Below, in pieces: positions 6,893 to 8,328 of a stretch of DNA of 8,328 nt (position 1 is its first letter; each line of letters begins with the position of its first letter). Position numbers and translations under genes: made by a program. The stretch is taken from assembly GCA_022563285.1 (NCBI GenBank), contig JADFNQ010000051.1, positions 1 to 8,328 on the forward strand, given 5' to 3'. The notes under the pieces were generated by a model. The model was not told the DNA's origin and did not search any database. It worked only from the letters and a program-made list of their open reading frames with translations. This stretch comes from Chloroflexota bacterium (lineage in GTDB: Bacteria > Chloroflexota > Dehalococcoidia > SM23-28-2 > RBG-16-64-32).

Positions 6893-7033
6893 ATGCAGGC
6901 TTATTGTCTCAAGTGCCGGACCAAGCGGGAGATGCGCAACGCTCAAGCGACAGTCCTCAAGAACGGGCGCCCCGCCACCAAGGGGGAGTGTCCCGTCTGC
7001 GGCACCAAGATGTACAGGATCGGCAAGGGATAG
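6893..7033 (+). CDS. DUF5679-like small zinc-ribbon protein
   Basis: A 46-residue basic protein with two CxxC pairs, C5-LK-C8 and C33-PV-C36, the pattern of a single treble-clef or zinc-ribbon fold. Between them lies a KREM-N-Q-VTLKNGRPATKG-like hairpin region, and it ends YRIGKG. It resembles the DUF5679 family, which I recall from Chloroflexota and Actinomycetota and whose function is not known to me. The ATG at 6893 has AGGGGG at 6881-6886, six bases upstream, and the conserved part starts right at this methionine. In-frame extension upstream would run into the promoter and is unlikely. It appears monocistronic, with its own promoter and a strong downstream hairpin. Basic charge plus a zinc ribbon could suit nucleic-acid or ribosome binding, but this is only inference. 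Confidence 0.85.
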   Translation: MQAYCLKCRTKREMRNAQATVLKNGRPATKGECPVCGTKMYRIGKG

Positions 7034-7155
7034 GCCCCCGCCAAGTCCCACGCGCCCCGGTTCCGCGGAGGTCACCCCACTCGCCCCGGGCGGACGCGGC
7101 CCCGTCCCCTTGGAAGAGATCCCCGCTCCCCTTCCCGCGAACCACAGAGATACTA
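7034..7155 (+). other. C-rich non-coding stretch, no gene seen
   Basis: Between the zinc-ribbon gene and the long hairpin no ORF looks real on either strand. By hand count about half of the bases from 7034 to 7140 are C and about a quarter G, with few A or T. This composition would suit a Rho loading site on the plus-strand transcript, but no other evidence supports that. Confidence 0.4.
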
Positions 7156-7193
7156 TGCCAGGCCAGTGCGTGCGCTGGCCTGGCACCGCTTTT
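7156..7193 (+). terminator. Long perfect hairpin, probable intrinsic terminator
   Basis: TGCCAGGCCAG (7156-7166) and CTGGCCTGGCA (7175-7185) form a perfect 11-base-pair stem around an eight-base loop that can close two further pairs. A CCGC spacer and then TTTT (7190-7193) follow. The stem is much stronger than the short T-run, so termination on the plus strand is likely but perhaps incomplete. It separates the zinc-ribbon gene from the inositol synthase unit, and its T-run ends only three bases before a weak candidate -35. Confidence 0.65.
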
Positions 7194-7196
7194 AGG

Positions 7197-7225
7197 GTGA
7201 GGCTTTCCTCGTCTTGCTGTAGAAT
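7197..7225 (+). promoter_or_regulatory. Weak candidate promoter for the inositol synthase gene
   Basis: TAGAAT at 7220-7225 matches five of six -10 positions. The hexamer 17 bases upstream, GTGAGG at 7197-7202, is a poor -35. Transcription would start around 7232, inside the left arm of an inverted repeat. A poor -35 with a good -10 could mean an activator-dependent promoter, but that is inference. Confidence 0.4.
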
Positions 7226-7229
7226 GGTT

Positions 7230-7254
7230 TAGGCGGATCCACACGGACCGCCTA
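7230..7254 (+). promoter_or_regulatory. Inverted repeat at the 5' end of the inositol synthase mRNA
   Basis: TAGGCGG (7230-7236) is the exact reverse complement of CCGCCTA (7248-7254). Inside it TCC (7238-7240) pairs with GGA (7245-7247) around an ACAC loop, with one bulged A at 7237, giving ten base pairs. Its last base is the first base of the AGGAGG Shine-Dalgarno (7254-7259). In RNA it would be a 5'-terminal hairpin touching the ribosome site. In DNA it could be an operator just downstream of the -10. Confidence 0.55.
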
Positions 7255-7263
7255 GGAGGAGAG

Positions 7264-8328
7264 ATGCCTAGCGGTCGAAAATCGCAGCGGACCACCAGAA
7301 GGAGACAGTCCGTGGACAAGATCAACGTCGCCATAATCGGCGTCGGCAACTGCGCCTCCTCTCTAGTGCAGGGAATACACTTCTACCGCGGGGTGGACAG
7401 CAACACCAGCGTGCCCGGGCTTATGCACGCCAACCTGGGAGGCTACCACATCAGCGACATCGAGTTCGTCGCCGGGTTCGATGTCGACACCAACAAGGTT
7501 GGGAAGGACCTCTCGGAAGCTATCTTCGCTCCACCGAACAACACTCACAAGTTCGCGGAGGTGCCCCACCTGGGCGTGCCGGTGTCCCGCGGCATGACCC
7601 ACGACGGAATCGGCAAGTACCTGTCATCGGTGGTGCACAAGGCCAGCGGCCCGACGTCGGATATCGTGAGGGTGCTGCGCGATACGGGGACCCAGGTGGT
7701 CGTGAGCTACCTGCCAGTGGGGAGCGAAGAGGCGACCAAGTGGTATGTGGAGCAGGTGCTGCAGGCCGGCTGCGCCATGGTCAACTGCATCCCCGTGTTC
7801 ATCGCCCGAGAGCATTACTGGCGCCGCCGGTTCGAGGAGAAGGGCCTGCCCATCATCGGCGACGACATCAAGTCCCAGGTGGGCGCCACCATCCTCCATC
7901 GCGTGCTCACCCGTCTGTTCGTGGAGCGCGGGGTGCGGCTGGAGCGTACCTACCAGCTCAACTTCGGCGGCAACACGGATTTCTTGAACATGCTGGAGCG
8001 GGAGCGACTCATGTCCAAGAAGATATCCAAGACCAACGCCGTCACTTCCCAGCTCGATTATCAGCTCCCTGATGGGAACATCCACATCGGCCCCAGCGAC
8101 TACGTACCCTGGCTCCAGGACCGCAAGTGGTGCTACATCCGCATGGAGGGGACGGGGTTCGGCGAGGTGCCGCTGAGCCTGGAAGCGAAGCTGGAGGTCT
8201 GGGACAGCCCCAACTCCGCAGGCGTGGTCATCGACGCCATCCGCTGCTGCAAGCTCGCCCTGGACCGGGGGATGTCGGGCGCCCTCACGGGGCCCAGCTC
8301 CTACTTTATGAAGTCACCCCCCAAGCAG
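7264..8328 (+). CDS. ino1: Inositol-3-phosphate synthase, 3' end outside window
   Basis: This NAD-dependent enzyme converts glucose 6-phosphate to 1D-myo-inositol 3-phosphate, the first step towards inositol lipids, inositol thiols or inositol solutes. The 355 codons present are open to the window edge. Residue numbers are from ATG 7264. The Rossmann motif GVGNCASSL is at 26-34, VVSYLPVGSEEATK lies in the middle, and GDDIKSQVGAT starts at 199. The active-site region has LNFGGNTDFLN at 232-242 and the lysine-rich SKKISKT at 251-257. KLEVWDSPNSAG starts at 309. It resembles the actinobacterial Ino1 closely from memory; by that comparison about 15-20 residues are missing. Two starts compete: ATG 7264 with AGGAGG four bases away, adding an Arg-rich 16-residue extension, and GTG 7312 with AAGGAG seven bases away, where family similarity begins. 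The downstream fate of inositol cannot be judged here. Confidence 0.93.
   Translation, partial: MPSGRKSQRTTRRRQSVDKINVAIIGVGNCASSLVQGIHFYRGVDSNTSVPGLMHANLGGYHISDIEFVAGFDVDTNKVGKDLSEAIFAPPNNTHKFAEVPHLGVPVSRGMTHDGIGKYLSSVVHKASGPTSDIVRVLRDTGTQVVVSYLPVGSEEATKWYVEQVLQAGCAMVNCIPVFIAREHYWRRRFEEKGLPIIGDDIKSQVGATILHRVLTRLFVERGVRLERTYQLNFGGNTDFLNMLERERLMSKKISKTNAVTSQLDYQLPDGNIHIGPSDYVPWLQDRKWCYIRMEGTGFGEVPLSLEAKLEVWDSPNSAGVVIDAIRCCKLALDRGMSGALTGPSSYFMKSPPKQ
7299..7314 (+). promoter_or_regulatory. Second ribosome-binding site and GTG start inside ino1
   Basis: AAGGAG at 7299-7304 is followed after seven bases by GTG 7312, in frame with ATG 7264. The conserved part of inositol-3-phosphate synthase begins just after this codon (DKINVAIIGVGN). 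The spacing is better than for the upstream ATG, whose own AGGAGG is only four bases away, so either or both may be used. Confidence 0.5.

Noticed and set aside
6595..7200. 201-codon forward frame spanning the truB end, the promoter and the zinc-ribbon gene
   Set aside because: It runs in the wrong frame through two recognised genes and an intergenic region, with a Pro/Arg/Ser-rich random-looking product.
7740..8072. Other forward frames inside ino1 (7740-8072 and 7745-7987)
   Set aside because: They overlap conserved inositol synthase motifs in the wrong frame and look like random GC-rich translation.

Overview
The window reads as a chromosomal housekeeping segment of a GC-rich bacterium. 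All genes lie on the plus strand. My best guess is the Chloroflexota, probably a Dehalococcoidia-type lineage. The reasons are a short IF2 (591 residues), proS directly upstream of nusA, a tiny double-CxxC protein of the DUF5679 type, and an inositol-3-phosphate synthase close to the actinobacterial form. The placement rests on recalled family features, not on a search.

Layout: proS (58-1779, prolyl-tRNA synthetase) is followed by a 135-base gap. That gap holds an extended -10 promoter and, just downstream of it, a strong intrinsic terminator. Then comes a tightly packed transcription/translation operon: nusA (1915-3354), ylxR/rnpM (3347-3664), infB (3661-5436), rbfA (5488-5844) and truB (5841-6767). 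Three of its four junctions overlap by 4 to 8 bases. The exception, infB-rbfA, carries a stable hairpin. The operon supplies a transcription elongation/termination factor, a small RNA-binding protein, initiation factor 2, a 30S maturation factor and the tRNA U55 pseudouridine synthase. rimP, which usually precedes nusA, and the L7Ae-like ylxQ are not in their common places.

After truB, a consensus-like promoter drives a 46-residue zinc-ribbon protein (6893-7033). A C-rich stretch and a long perfect hairpin follow it and probably end transcription. A second transcription unit then starts with a hairpin or dyad at the predicted mRNA 5' end and encodes inositol-3-phosphate synthase (7264 to beyond the window end), nearly complete but missing its C-terminus.

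I see no mobile element, CRISPR array, tRNA or rRNA gene, and no evidence of a wholly new system. The most interesting points are the terminator between the nusA promoter and nusA (probable attenuation, possibly NusA autoregulation), the hairpin and two rival start sites of the inositol synthase gene, a sharp change of leucine codon choice inside proS, and the small zinc-ribbon gene.
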